Of a stretch of DNA of 6,194 nucleotides, positions 1 through 5,828 are shown in pieces (position 1 is the first letter of the stretch; the number at the start of each line of letters is the position of its first letter). The translations under genes were made by a program, and so were the position numbers. Below the pieces are notes generated by a model that was not told the DNA's origin, searched no databases, and was given only the letters and a program-made list of their open reading frames with translations. Where the stretch lies: assembly GCA_017990305.1 (NCBI GenBank), contig JAGNOB010000125.1:1-6194 (forward strand), read 5' to 3'. Source of the DNA: Leucobacter sp. Its GTDB lineage: Bacteria; Actinomycetota; Actinomycetes; Actinomycetales; Microbacteriaceae.

Positions 1-791
1 CGAAGGGTGCCACGCAAGAGGTGGGGACGCTGCCCCAGGTCGAGGGCTTTGCGAACCTCGAGGGCAAGGGCGTGCAGGGCGTCGTCGATGGACACGCTGT
101 GCTCGTCGGCCGCGAGACGCTGCTCGCCGAGTGGTCGCTGCAGCTCAGCCCGGCGCTCGCCGCAACCAAGGCACGCGCCGAGGGTGAGGGCAAGACCGTC
201 GTCGCCGTCGGCTGGGACGGACAGGCCCGCGGCATCATCGTCGTCGCTGACACTGTGAAGCCGTCGAGCGTGCAGGCCATCAAGGAACTCAAGGCGCTCG
301 GGCTCAACCCGATCCTCCTCACCGGTGACAACGAGGCGGTCGCCCGCCACATTGCCGCCGAGGTTGGGATCGAGCAGGTCATCGCCGAGGTGCTGCCGCA
401 GGACAAGGTTGACGTCGTCATCCGGCTGCAGGGCGAGGGCAAGGTCGTCGCGATGGTTGGTGACGGCGTGAATGATGCCCCCGCGCTCGCGCAGGCCGAC
501 CTCGGTCTCGCAATGGGAACAGGAGCCGATGTCGCGATTGAAGCCTCTGACATCACGCTCGTGCGTGGCGATCTGCGGAGCGCGGTCGACGCGATCAGGC
601 TCTCCCGCAAGACGCTGTCGACGATCAAGACCAACCTGTTCTGGGCGTTTGCCTACAACGTTGCGGCAATCCCGGTCGCCGCGCTCGGCATGCTCAACCC
701 GATGCTCGCCGGGGCTGCGATGGCGCTCTCGAGCGTCTTCGTCGTGGGCAACAGCTTGCGCCTGCGCGCGTTCAAGAGCGTCGCAGCCTAG
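1..791 (+). CDS. copA: Copper-exporting P1B-type ATPase, C-terminal part (5' end outside window)
   Basis: This is the last 262 codons of a heavy-metal P-type ATPase that pumps Cu(I) out of the cytoplasm using ATP. The first whole codon is at base 3 and the frame is open to the left edge, so the start, the metal-binding N-terminus, TM1-6, the DKTGT phosphorylation site and the SEHP motif are missing. Visible in fragment numbering: the end of the nucleotide-binding domain with the G-x-G loop (G21-K-G23), TGDN at 107-110, and the hinge [10 protein letters not shown] at 153-162. TM7 carries Tyr218-Asn219 and TM8 carries Met240-x-x-Ser243-Ser244. The YN plus MxxSS pair is the signature of Cu(I)-transporting P1B-1 pumps rather than Zn/Cd/Pb pumps. 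It ends in TAG, 51 bases before the YHS gene, with which it probably forms an operon. Family assignment is firm; the Cu(I) specificity rests on TM7/TM8 only. Confidence 0.93.
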   Translation, partial: KGATQEVGTLPQVEGFANLEGKGVQGVVDGHAVLVGRETLLAEWSLQLSPALAATKARAEGEGKTVVAVGWDGQARGIIVVADTVKPSSVQAIKELKALGLNPILLTGDNEAVARHIAAEVGIEQVIAEVLPQDKVDVVIRLQGEGKVVAMVGDGVNDAPALAQADLGLAMGTGADVAIEASDITLVRGDLRSAVDAIRLSRKTLSTIKTNLFWAFAYNVAAIPVAALGMLNPMLAGAAMALSSVFVVGNSLRLRAFKSVAA

Positions 792-842
792 CTGCCGCAC
801 GCACCCCGTTTTACGCATAACACTACGAAGGGATTCATCCGC

Positions 843-1127
843 ATGACCGAAACCACCGAAACCACACCGGCAGCATCGAGCTGTTGCAGCACCTCCGCAG
901 CGCCAGCCGCGGTCGCAGCAAACGGCCGAGAGAACCTCATGGGCGGCGGCACTGCTGACGACATGACGACCTGCCCGGTGATGGTCGGCAGCCCGGTGAG
1001 CAAGGCGCAGGCAGAGGCCGTCGGCCTCTACCGCGACTTTGAGGGCGAGCGCTACTACTTCTGCTGCGCAGGATGCGGGCCAGCGTTCGATTCCGATCCC
1101 GCGAAGTACGCCGCAAACATGGCGTAA
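843..1127 (+). CDS. Small Cys-rich YHS-domain protein, probable metal-binding partner of the copper ATPase
   Basis: This 94-residue protein is soluble, with no signal peptide or membrane segment. Residues 1-40 are a low-complexity Thr/Ala/Ser tail holding a Cys14-Cys15 pair. Residues 42-92 match the YHS fold: Cys44-Pro-Val-Met, then Phe66-Glu-Gly-Glu-Arg-Tyr-Tyr-Phe, a Cys74-Cys75-x-x-Cys78 cluster, Phe82 and Asp85-Pro-x-Lys-Tyr. YHS domains are short Cys-containing modules common in heavy-metal ATPases and copper or mercury loci. Binding of Cu(I) by the six cysteines is inferred. The ATG at 843 is preceded by GAAGGGA (827-833) at 9 bases. It follows the ATPase gene by 51 bases with no terminator between, so co-transcription is likely, and a strong hairpin closes the unit at 1137. 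It could act as a chaperone or buffer for the pump; the exact role is unknown. Confidence 0.85.
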   Translation: MTETTETTPAASSCCSTSAAPAAVAANGRENLMGGGTADDMTTCPVMVGSPVSKAQAEAVGLYRDFEGERYYFCCAGCGPAFDSDPAKYAANMA

Positions 1128-1136
1128 TCGCACACC

Positions 1137-1171
1137 AAGGGCCTGCGGGAAACCGCGGGCCCTTCCTGTTT
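1137..1171 (+). terminator. Rho-independent terminator after the YHS gene
   Basis: A 12-bp stem pairs 1137-1148 with 1153-1164, with one G-U wobble, around a GAAA tetraloop (1149-1152). A moderately T-rich tail (TTCCTGTTTATT) follows. It lies 9 bases after the YHS stop codon and only 34 bases before the next start codon, so it probably ends or attenuates the ATPase-YHS transcript. Confidence 0.8.
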
Positions 1172-1198
1172 ATTCGCACACCAGACAGAACGAAGCTA

Positions 1199-2359
1199 AT
1201 GAGCACACATCACGTCGTCATCCTCGGAATGGGATCGGCAGGACTCGCGGCCGCGCGTACCCTCGCGTCGCAGGAGCAGGTCACCGTCACTCTCGTCGGT
1301 CACACCAACGAGCGACCCTTCACCCGGATGCTCATCAAGGGTGTGGCGTTCGGCGACACCGACCCAGAAGCGATTCGGGCGCGGCTGCCGCGCGTCGAGG
1401 TGGTCACCGACTCCGTGGTCTCAGTCGATGTACCGCAGCGGCTGGTGGTACTCGAATCGGGTGCGCAGCTGGGCTTCGACTCGCTTATCATTGCGACGGG
1501 AAGCCGGGCACGCGAGCTCGAAGAGGGTGTTCCGGGAGTGGTGGAGGCGGCGGCGGCCGGAGTAGTTACGTCGCTGCACAGCGTCGAGGATGCCGTGCAC
1601 ATCGCGTCGCGACTGCAGCACACGTTTGAGCGTGTGCCTGTCGCAATCTACGGTGCCGGTCTCACCGCATCCGAGACCGCGTCATCGCTCCGCGCACTCG
1701 GTCACCCTGTCGCCCTCATCGCGCGTAGCGAACTGCCAGGCGTCGGATCATTCGGTGGCGCGATCGCTGGGCAGATCGCTGCGGCGCACAGCGCGAACGT
1801 TGACACTTACTTCGGCCGGACGATCACCGCGATCCGCCACGATACCGACTCCGTCGTGCTCACGCTCGACGACGGCGTCGAGATTTCTGCGGCGCTGGTC
1901 ATCTCGGCGCTCGGCACCATTCCGAGCGCACCCGCACCATGGCGGGGCGGCGTCACCGTCGACGGTACGCTCGCCGTTGTCGGCGACCCCGAAAGTGACA
2001 TTCGCAACGTGTATGCGGCTGGCGGCGTCGCGATCCACCGTGACGCGCTGGCAAGCGACTGGCGCATCGACCACTGGGACGATGCCGCCGAACAGGGGGC
2101 ACACGCGGCGCGTGGCGTCCTGTTCGGGCTCGGTCTGGGGGCGGATCCCGGTGTGTACCTGCCGCGCAGCGCGCACCTCGCGATGATTTACGGGCATGCG
2201 GTTGCCGCAGCCGGATACACCGGAACGCCTGACGCCAGAGCAGACGACACCGGCGTCTACCTGCACGAGCTGGGTGGCGTGGTGGTCGGTGCGAGCGGCC
2301 TCGACGCGGTGGGCCCCGTCTATCAGTGGGCGCAGCTGCTCCACGGCGCAGGGAACTAA
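1199..2359 (+). CDS. FAD-dependent NAD(P)H oxidoreductase, ferredoxin-reductase-like
   Basis: This 386-residue flavoprotein has the two-dinucleotide-fold layout of rubredoxin/ferredoxin reductases, which pass electrons from NAD(P)H through FAD to a carrier. The N-terminal FAD motif is GMGSAG at 10-15. The segment ARG39-Pro-Phe...Lys47-Gly takes the place of the usual 'YxRPxLSK' stretch. IIATGS at 97-102 is the second FAD-related motif, and the NAD(P)H motif GAGLTASETA is at 152-161. HWDDAAEQG (292-300) followed by Ala-Ala-Arg is typical near the end of this family. The C-terminal FAD motif reads VYAAGG, with Gly276 where most relatives have Asp. The ATG at 1199 is chosen because it sits 9 residues before the GxGxxG. 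Upstream in-frame codons run through the terminator hairpin. The ribosome site is weak (GAAG at 1192-1195). It is a cytoplasmic protein with no Cys pair, so a pyridine nucleotide-disulfide reductase with an active disulfide is unlikely. The substrate or electron acceptor is unknown. Confidence 0.85.
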   Translation: MSTHHVVILGMGSAGLAAARTLASQEQVTVTLVGHTNERPFTRMLIKGVAFGDTDPEAIRARLPRVEVVTDSVVSVDVPQRLVVLESGAQLGFDSLIIATGSRARELEEGVPGVVEAAAAGVVTSLHSVEDAVHIASRLQHTFERVPVAIYGAGLTASETASSLRALGHPVALIARSELPGVGSFGGAIAGQIAAAHSANVDTYFGRTITAIRHDTDSVVLTLDDGVEISAALVISALGTIPSAPAPWRGGVTVDGTLAVVGDPESDIRNVYAAGGVAIHRDALASDWRIDHWDDAAEQGAHAARGVLFGLGLGADPGVYLPRSAHLAMIYGHAVAAAGYTGTPDARADDTGVYLHELGGVVVGASGLDAVGPVYQWAQLLHGAGN

Positions 2360-2362
2360 GTG
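2350..2362 (+). promoter_or_regulatory. Ribosome binding site fixing the GTG start of the MFS gene
   Basis: AGGGA (2350-2354) lies inside the last codons of the oxidoreductase gene, 5 bases before GTG at 2360. The stop TAA (2357-2359) directly abuts that GTG. This supports the GTG start and suggests translational coupling of the two genes. Confidence 0.65.
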
Positions 2363-3586
2363 TCTGCCCTCGCCGGAGCTCGCCGCGTAGTCGGGCTGGC
2401 CTTTGCCGTTGCGGCGACGATGCTGCTCATGGTCGCCGCGAGCGCTCCCTCCCCGTTCTACCCCCTGTTTGCCGAACGGCTCGGGTTGCCGCCAGTCGCG
2501 ACGACGCTGATCTTTGCGATCTACGCCTTCACGATGCTCGCAGCGCTACTGACGATGGGGTCACTCTCTGACGTTGTTGGGAGGCGGCCCGTCGTGGCTC
2601 TCGGAGCAGTGCTGCTCGCAGTGAGTATGCTGCTGTTTTGGCAGGCGACCGGGCTACCGCTGTTGCTCGTCGCGCGCGGGCTGCAGGGCGTCGCGGCGGG
2701 CATGTTGCTCCCCGCGTTCTCGGCGATGGTTGTCGACTTCGCCTCACCGAAGCGGCCCGATTCTGCATCGCTCTGGAACACGATTGGTGCCATGGCCGGC
2801 CTCGGCACCGGGGCGATCTCCGCGGCGACCGTGCTGGATCGTGCTGCGAACCCTGCGGGACTGGTCTTTGGCGCGCTCGCAGCCGTGTTTCTGCTCATCG
2901 CGACGACAGTGTGGCTGATCCCCGGAGGCGCTGCCAGCGCTTGTCGATCCGGCGCGGAGGCTCCCGCGGCGCGCCTGGCGATTCCGCGGCTGCGGGTGCC
3001 GGCCTACCTTCGTCGCCCGCTTCTCGTCGCGGTTCCCGCGATCATTGCCGGGTGGGCGACGAACGGTCTGTTTCTCGCGCTCGGTTCGTCCGTGGTGCAG
3101 CAGCAGTTCGGAGCACTCACGCACGCCCAGCAGACGGTCGCCATTCCGATCTTCGCAGCCTCGGGCATTCTTGCCTCGGTGCTGATGCACCACCGATCCG
3201 CTCGGGTGGTGAGCGTCTACGGCACTGCGGCCCTCGCGCTCGGCACCGCGTTCAGTCTGCTCGCACTCGGTAATGAATCGCTGGGAGGCTACCTCGCTGC
3301 AGCTGCGTTGACTGGCACGGGATTTGGGACTGCGTTCATGGGGGTGCTTAAGACGCTCATGCCCCAGGTTGACCCTGCTGAGCGTGCGCAGGTCATGGCA
3401 GTGATTTATGTCGTGTCCTATCTCGCGTTCGGAGTGCCAACCATCGTTGCCGGGCTGCTGGTGCCGGTGATCTCGCTACGCGGGACGATGCAGCTGCTCG
3501 GGCTTGTCATTGTCGTGCTGGGCGCCACCGCGACACTGCTGCGGCTACGTTCCGGTGGCGAACTGGATCGGAGCGGGTCGCGCTAG
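2360..3586 (+). CDS. Major facilitator superfamily (MFS) permease, 12-TM type, substrate unknown
   Basis: This 408-residue, very hydrophobic protein has about 12 predicted membrane segments in two halves, joined by a polar, basic cytoplasmic loop at about 188-219. MFS motif A is GSLSDVVGRR at 67-76 in the loop between TM2 and TM3, and a motif-B-like RGLQG is at 106-110. Pro-Ser-Pro-Phe-Tyr-Pro at 30-35, at the end of TM1, is typical of a large actinobacterial group of uncharacterised MFS permeases. Length is normal for a 12-TM member. The start is GTG, directly after the TAA of the oxidoreductase, so the two proteins are probably made together and may handle the same compound or its modified product. 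No Met- or Cys-rich metal-binding stretch is seen, so direct copper transport has no support in this sequence. The membrane location is certain; the substrate and direction are not. Confidence 0.88.
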   Translation: MSALAGARRVVGLAFAVAATMLLMVAASAPSPFYPLFAERLGLPPVATTLIFAIYAFTMLAALLTMGSLSDVVGRRPVVALGAVLLAVSMLLFWQATGLPLLLVARGLQGVAAGMLLPAFSAMVVDFASPKRPDSASLWNTIGAMAGLGTGAISAATVLDRAANPAGLVFGALAAVFLLIATTVWLIPGGAASACRSGAEAPAARLAIPRLRVPAYLRRPLLVAVPAIIAGWATNGLFLALGSSVVQQQFGALTHAQQTVAIPIFAASGILASVLMHHRSARVVSVYGTAALALGTAFSLLALGNESLGGYLAAAALTGTGFGTAFMGVLKTLMPQVDPAERAQVMAVIYVVSYLAFGVPTIVAGLLVPVISLRGTMQLLGLVIVVLGATATLLRLRSGGELDRSGSR

Positions 3587-3594
3587 CGGCCGGG

Positions 3595-3620
3595 TGTGCC
3601 AATCCGTTCCGGTAGGCACA
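3595..3620 (+). terminator. Weak hairpin after the MFS gene, possible terminator
   Basis: TGTGCC (3595-3600) pairs with GGCACA (3615-3620). Three more base pairs lie inside after one mismatch, leaving a loop of about 6 bases. There is no real T-run after it, so termination here is doubtful. Confidence 0.3.
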
Positions 3621-3642
3621 TTGTGCTCGGGGCGAAAACCAG

Positions 3643-3671
3643 GTGACTTATATACCCCAAGGGGGTATTAT
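3643..3671 (+). promoter_or_regulatory. Promoter of csoR
   Basis: GTGACT (3643-3648, 4 of 6 matches to TTGACA) and TATTAT (3666-3671, 5 of 6 to TATAAT) are separated by exactly 17 bases. Transcription would begin near 3678, giving a leader of about 100 bases before the csoR ATG. The CsoR-type operator fills the spacer, which is the expected geometry for repression by blocking RNA polymerase. Confidence 0.65.
3651..3669 (+). promoter_or_regulatory. CsoR operator in the csoR promoter
   Basis: ATACCCC (3652-3658) and GGGGTAT (3662-3668) form a perfect 7-base inverted repeat around the spacer AAG. CsoR-family repressors are known to bind G/C-tract pseudo-palindromes flanked by TA steps, such as TACCC-N-GGGGTA in copper operons. 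Its position between -35 and -10, upstream of a csoR gene, argues for autorepression relieved by Cu(I). Confidence 0.82.
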
Positions 3672-3780
3672 TTTGTGTGTGAAGAATTACCGTATCTGCG
3701 GTCTGTAGCTCGCAAGGGCAGCCCGCGATCCCGCACCCATACCCGGGTGTTTCAGTTCGCATACGCCAAAGGAATCTCCC

Positions 3781-4116
3781 ATGAACGACCAGCACGCCAC
3801 GCTCGAGGCAATCAGCGACACCTCGCATGACGGGCCGCACGGGTACATCAGCGACAAGGACAAATACCTGCAGCGCCTGAGGCGTATCGAAGGGCAGGCC
3901 CGCGGGATCTCGCGGATGGTCGATGACGAGAAGTACTGCATCGACATTCTTACGCAGATCAGTGCGATGACCAGCGCGCTCCAGGCGGTTGGCCTGGGCC
4001 TGCTCAACGACCATCTCGGACACTGCGTTGTTGACGCCGCCCGCATGGACGGCCCTGAAGCGCAGGAAAAGATCAAAGAAGCGAGCGATGCAATCGCTCG
4101 CATGGTGAAGTCCTAG
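3781..4116 (+). CDS. csoR: Copper-sensing transcriptional repressor CsoR
   Basis: This 111-residue all-helical DNA-binding repressor belongs to the CsoR/RcnR (DUF156) family. Residues 1-25 are a variable tail with several His. The core starts at YLQRLRRIEGQARGI (29-43), the conserved basic helix 1. The Cu(I) ligands are Cys53 (in EKYCIDIL), His78 and Cys82 (in HLGHC, spacing H-x3-C). The Cys-His-Cys set, with Tyr52 before the first Cys, matches copper sensors. It differs from the persulfide sensor CstR, which lacks the His, and from nickel sensor RcnR, which uses an N-terminal His. The ATG is preceded by AAAGGA (3768-3773) at 7 bases. The gene is monocistronic, with its own promoter and operator upstream and a strong terminator after it. 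Apo-protein should repress; copper binding should release DNA. Confidence 0.95.
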   Translation: MNDQHATLEAISDTSHDGPHGYISDKDKYLQRLRRIEGQARGISRMVDDEKYCIDILTQISAMTSALQAVGLGLLNDHLGHCVVDAARMDGPEAQEKIKEASDAIARMVKS

Positions 4117-4126
4117 GACAGACAGC

Positions 4127-4164
4127 AAGCCGGCCCCGGAGCATTGTGCTCCGGGGCCGGCTTT
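4127..4164 (+). terminator. Strong intrinsic terminator between csoR and the convergent MFS gene
   Basis: A 15-bp perfect G/C-rich stem (4129-4143 with 4147-4161) has a TTG loop. It extends by two A-T pairs to 17 bp (4127-4163) and is followed by TTT. It serves csoR on the plus strand. The minus-strand MFS gene stops at 4208 and reads toward it, so it may stop that transcript too, though the minus-side T-tract is poor. Confidence 0.88.
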
Positions 4165-4207
4165 GTGCGTGAGCGACGGCGTGAGACGCGTCGCGCCAGG
4201 TGAAGCG

Positions 4208-5623
4208 CTAGCTCACCGAGGCGAAGACTCGCTTCGGTGCCTTCATCGCGATCGCGCTCACGAGGGCTCCCGCCAGCGCGAGCACTGCCGCCCCGAGGAA
4301 TGCGGCCGAATATCCTGCGGTCAGCTCAGTGGGTGCGGGGTTGACGCCCGCAACTCCGTACGCCACGGCGGTGAGGATTGCCAGGGTGAGTGCGGAGCCG
4401 ATCTGGTAGCTCGTGCTGACCAGGCCAGACGCGACACCGGTCTCTGCCGGGGGCGCAGCGTTGATCGCGGTGCCCAGCGACGGCACGAACGTGAGCGACA
4501 TTCCGAGCGCCGAGAGTAGCGATGCGGGGAGCACGTCAACGACATAGCTGCCGTCTGGGCTGATGAACGACATCCACAGTAGACCGGCCGCGAGGATGAC
4601 GAGGCCGGTGACGATGAGCGGCTTCGCACCGAATCTCGTCTGGAGCCGTGGTGCGATACCCACCATGACAATCACAACGAGGCCGGTCATTGGCAGCAGC
4701 GCAGCGCCCGCGGCGAACGCCGAGGCCCCGAGTACCTGCTGGAGGTACAGGTTGAGGAAGAACCACATCGACACCCACGCGCCACCGAGCACGAGCTGTG
4801 CGCCGTTCGCGGCGCCGAGCTGTGGTGCCTTCAGGAGGCCGAGGCGCAGCAGCGGAGTGCGGCTTCGCGACTGGATGATGAAGAACGCGATGAGGAGGGC
4901 TACGCCAATCGCAAGCGCACCGATTGTGGTTGGCGTGAGCCAGCCAACCTCCGGTGCCATGACGATGCCGTAGACGACGGCCGCGAGGCCACCCGTGACA
5001 GTGACTGCTCCGGCGATGTCGATCGGGCCAGACGCGCCGCGCTCGGTGCGGGGAAGGGCGGTCGCGGTGAACGCGAGCACGATGAGCGCGAGGGGGATCG
5101 TTGCGTAGAACACCCAGGGCCAGCTCGTGTACTCGGTGAGCACCCCGCCGATGAAGACGCCCGCGGCGCCACCAATGGGGGCGGCTGCGCCGTAGATCGC
5201 GAACGCCTTCGGGAGGTCTGAAGTGCCGCCGAAGAGCATCATGAGGAGCGTGAGTGCTGCCGGGGCGATGAGGGCCGAGCCCGCGCCCTGAATCGCTCGA
5301 CCCGCGATTTCCGCGCCGACCGAGGTCGCAGCGCCGGCGAGGACGGAGCCTGCAATGAGCACGAGCCAGCCGGTGACGAAGATCTTTTTCGCGCCGAAGG
5401 CGTCTGAGAGGCGCCCGCCGAGGAGGAGGAGGCCGCCGAACGCGACAACGTAGGCGTTGAATACCCAGGAGAGTGACTCGGCGGTAAAGCCGAGGTCGCG
5501 CTGGATGTAGGGGAGCGCGACGCCAACGATGGAGGTGTCCATGATGACAACGAACTGCGCGGTGGCGATGAGGGCGAGCCCGAGCCACCTCTTTGCCGGG
5601 GATATTGAGCTTGGGGATGACAT
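4208..5623 (-). CDS. DHA2-family (EmrB/QacA-like) 14-TM MFS exporter, predicted CsoR-controlled
   Basis: This 471-residue inner-membrane proton-coupled antiporter is of the drug:H+ DHA2 type, with length and hydrophobic pattern fitting 14 TM helices. The TM1 motif is MDTSIVGVALP (28-38, with membrane acidic Asp29). Motif A is GGRLSDAFGAKK (69-80), motif B is GRAIQGAG (108-115), and a glycine-rich motif C-like antiporter segment, GAAAPIGGAAGVFIGG, is at 145-160. The ATG at 5623 is preceded by TAGGAGA (5637-5631) at 7 bases, a strong ribosome site. A CsoR-like operator lies about 50-70 bases upstream. The gene is alone on its strand between terminators at 5767-5716 and 4127-4164. Family members export cationic drugs, dyes or metal-chelating small molecules. 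Copper-linked regulation suggests efflux of a copper complex, ionophore or chelator, but that is inference and the substrate cannot be read from the sequence. Confidence 0.92.
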   Translation of the reverse strand: MSSPSSISPAKRWLGLALIATAQFVVIMDTSIVGVALPYIQRDLGFTAESLSWVFNAYVVAFGGLLLLGGRLSDAFGAKKIFVTGWLVLIAGSVLAGAATSVGAEIAGRAIQGAGSALIAPAALTLLMMLFGGTSDLPKAFAIYGAAAPIGGAAGVFIGGVLTEYTSWPWVFYATIPLALIVLAFTATALPRTERGASGPIDIAGAVTVTGGLAAVVYGIVMAPEVGWLTPTTIGALAIGVALLIAFFIIQSRSRTPLLRLGLLKAPQLGAANGAQLVLGGAWVSMWFFLNLYLQQVLGASAFAAGAALLPMTGLVVIVMVGIAPRLQTRFGAKPLIVTGLVILAAGLLWMSFISPDGSYVVDVLPASLLSALGMSLTFVPSLGTAINAAPPAETGVASGLVSTSYQIGSALTLAILTAVAYGVAGVNPAPTELTAGYSAAFLGAAVLALAGALVSAIAMKAPKRVFASVS

Positions 5624-5667
5624 GCGGGTTTCTCCTAAGAATGCGCCGGCGAGTCCGACTGCTCAAG

Positions 5668-5675
5668 ATCATATA
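5668..5675 (-). promoter_or_regulatory. Candidate -10 element for the minus-strand MFS gene
   Basis: On the minus strand the end of the operator reads GGGTATATGAT. TATGAT (5673-5668) or TATATG (5675-5670) can serve as the -10. No good -35 is seen at 16-19 bases upstream. The GGGTAT half-site runs into the -10 exactly as in the csoR promoter (GGGTATTAT). Confidence 0.45.
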
Positions 5676-5695
5676 CCCATAGGGGGTAGGGGTAT
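5673..5695 (-). promoter_or_regulatory. CsoR-like operator upstream of the DHA2 MFS gene
   Basis: On the plus strand TACCC (5674-5678) faces GGGTA (5684-5688) within TACCCATAGGGGGTA, followed directly by another GGGGTAT half-site (5689-5695). The core follows the TACCC-N5-GGGTA form of known CsoR operators and resembles the csoR site at 3651-3669. It sits about 50 bases upstream of the minus-strand ATG and overlaps the likely -10. Binding by CsoR is inferred. Confidence 0.72.
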
Positions 5696-5715
5696 GTGCG
5701 TCATGACACATTGCG

Positions 5716-5767
5716 TAAGAAAGCACCCCCTGTGCATGCCGGTTTCTTGGCGTGCACAGGGGGTGCT
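5716..5767 (-). terminator. Intrinsic terminator after the cysteine desulfurase-like gene
   Basis: A 19-bp stem with one G-U wobble (5749-5767 with 5722-5740) encloses an 8-base loop (5741-5748). On the minus strand the 3' side is followed by the T-rich run TTCTTA, as expected for a leftward transcript. It lies 61 bases past the TAA of the aminotransferase-like gene and separates it from the MFS promoter. The plus-strand 3' side has no T-run. Confidence 0.85.
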
Positions 5768-5828
5768 GATCGAGCGGGAGGAGAAAGGGGTGTTGCGGTT
5801 GGGGGCCGGAGGTCTTCCCCTGGCGGGG

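Noticed and set aside
1073..1198. Upstream in-frame extension of the oxidoreductase to 1073
   Set aside because: It would overlap the YHS gene and translate the terminator hairpin; the flavin motif needs only the ATG at 1199.
3696..3775. Possible tRNA-like or riboswitch fold in the csoR leader
   Set aside because: Fragments resembling D-arm and T-arm bases appear, but no acceptor stem or cloverleaf pairing closes.
3781..4116. CstR (persulfide sensor) or FrmR/RcnR identity for the repressor, considered because of nearby redox and sulfur-type genes
   Set aside because: Cys53-His78-x3-Cys82 is the copper-sensor ligand set, and the operator has the copper-type G-tract palindrome.
3583..4128. 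181-residue minus-strand open frame opposite the csoR region
   Set aside because: It overlaps csoR on the other strand, has no recognisable motif and spans the operator and promoter; it is a high-GC shadow frame.
4536..5726. 396-residue minus-strand frame overlapping the DHA2 transporter
   Set aside because: It is Arg/His/Pro-rich and is the +1 shadow of the transporter gene, which itself carries clear MFS motifs.
5768..5828. G-rich stretch after the terminator stem as a promoter or quadruplex
   Set aside because: Only scattered G-runs without -10/-35 spacing; nothing is encoded rightward from it.
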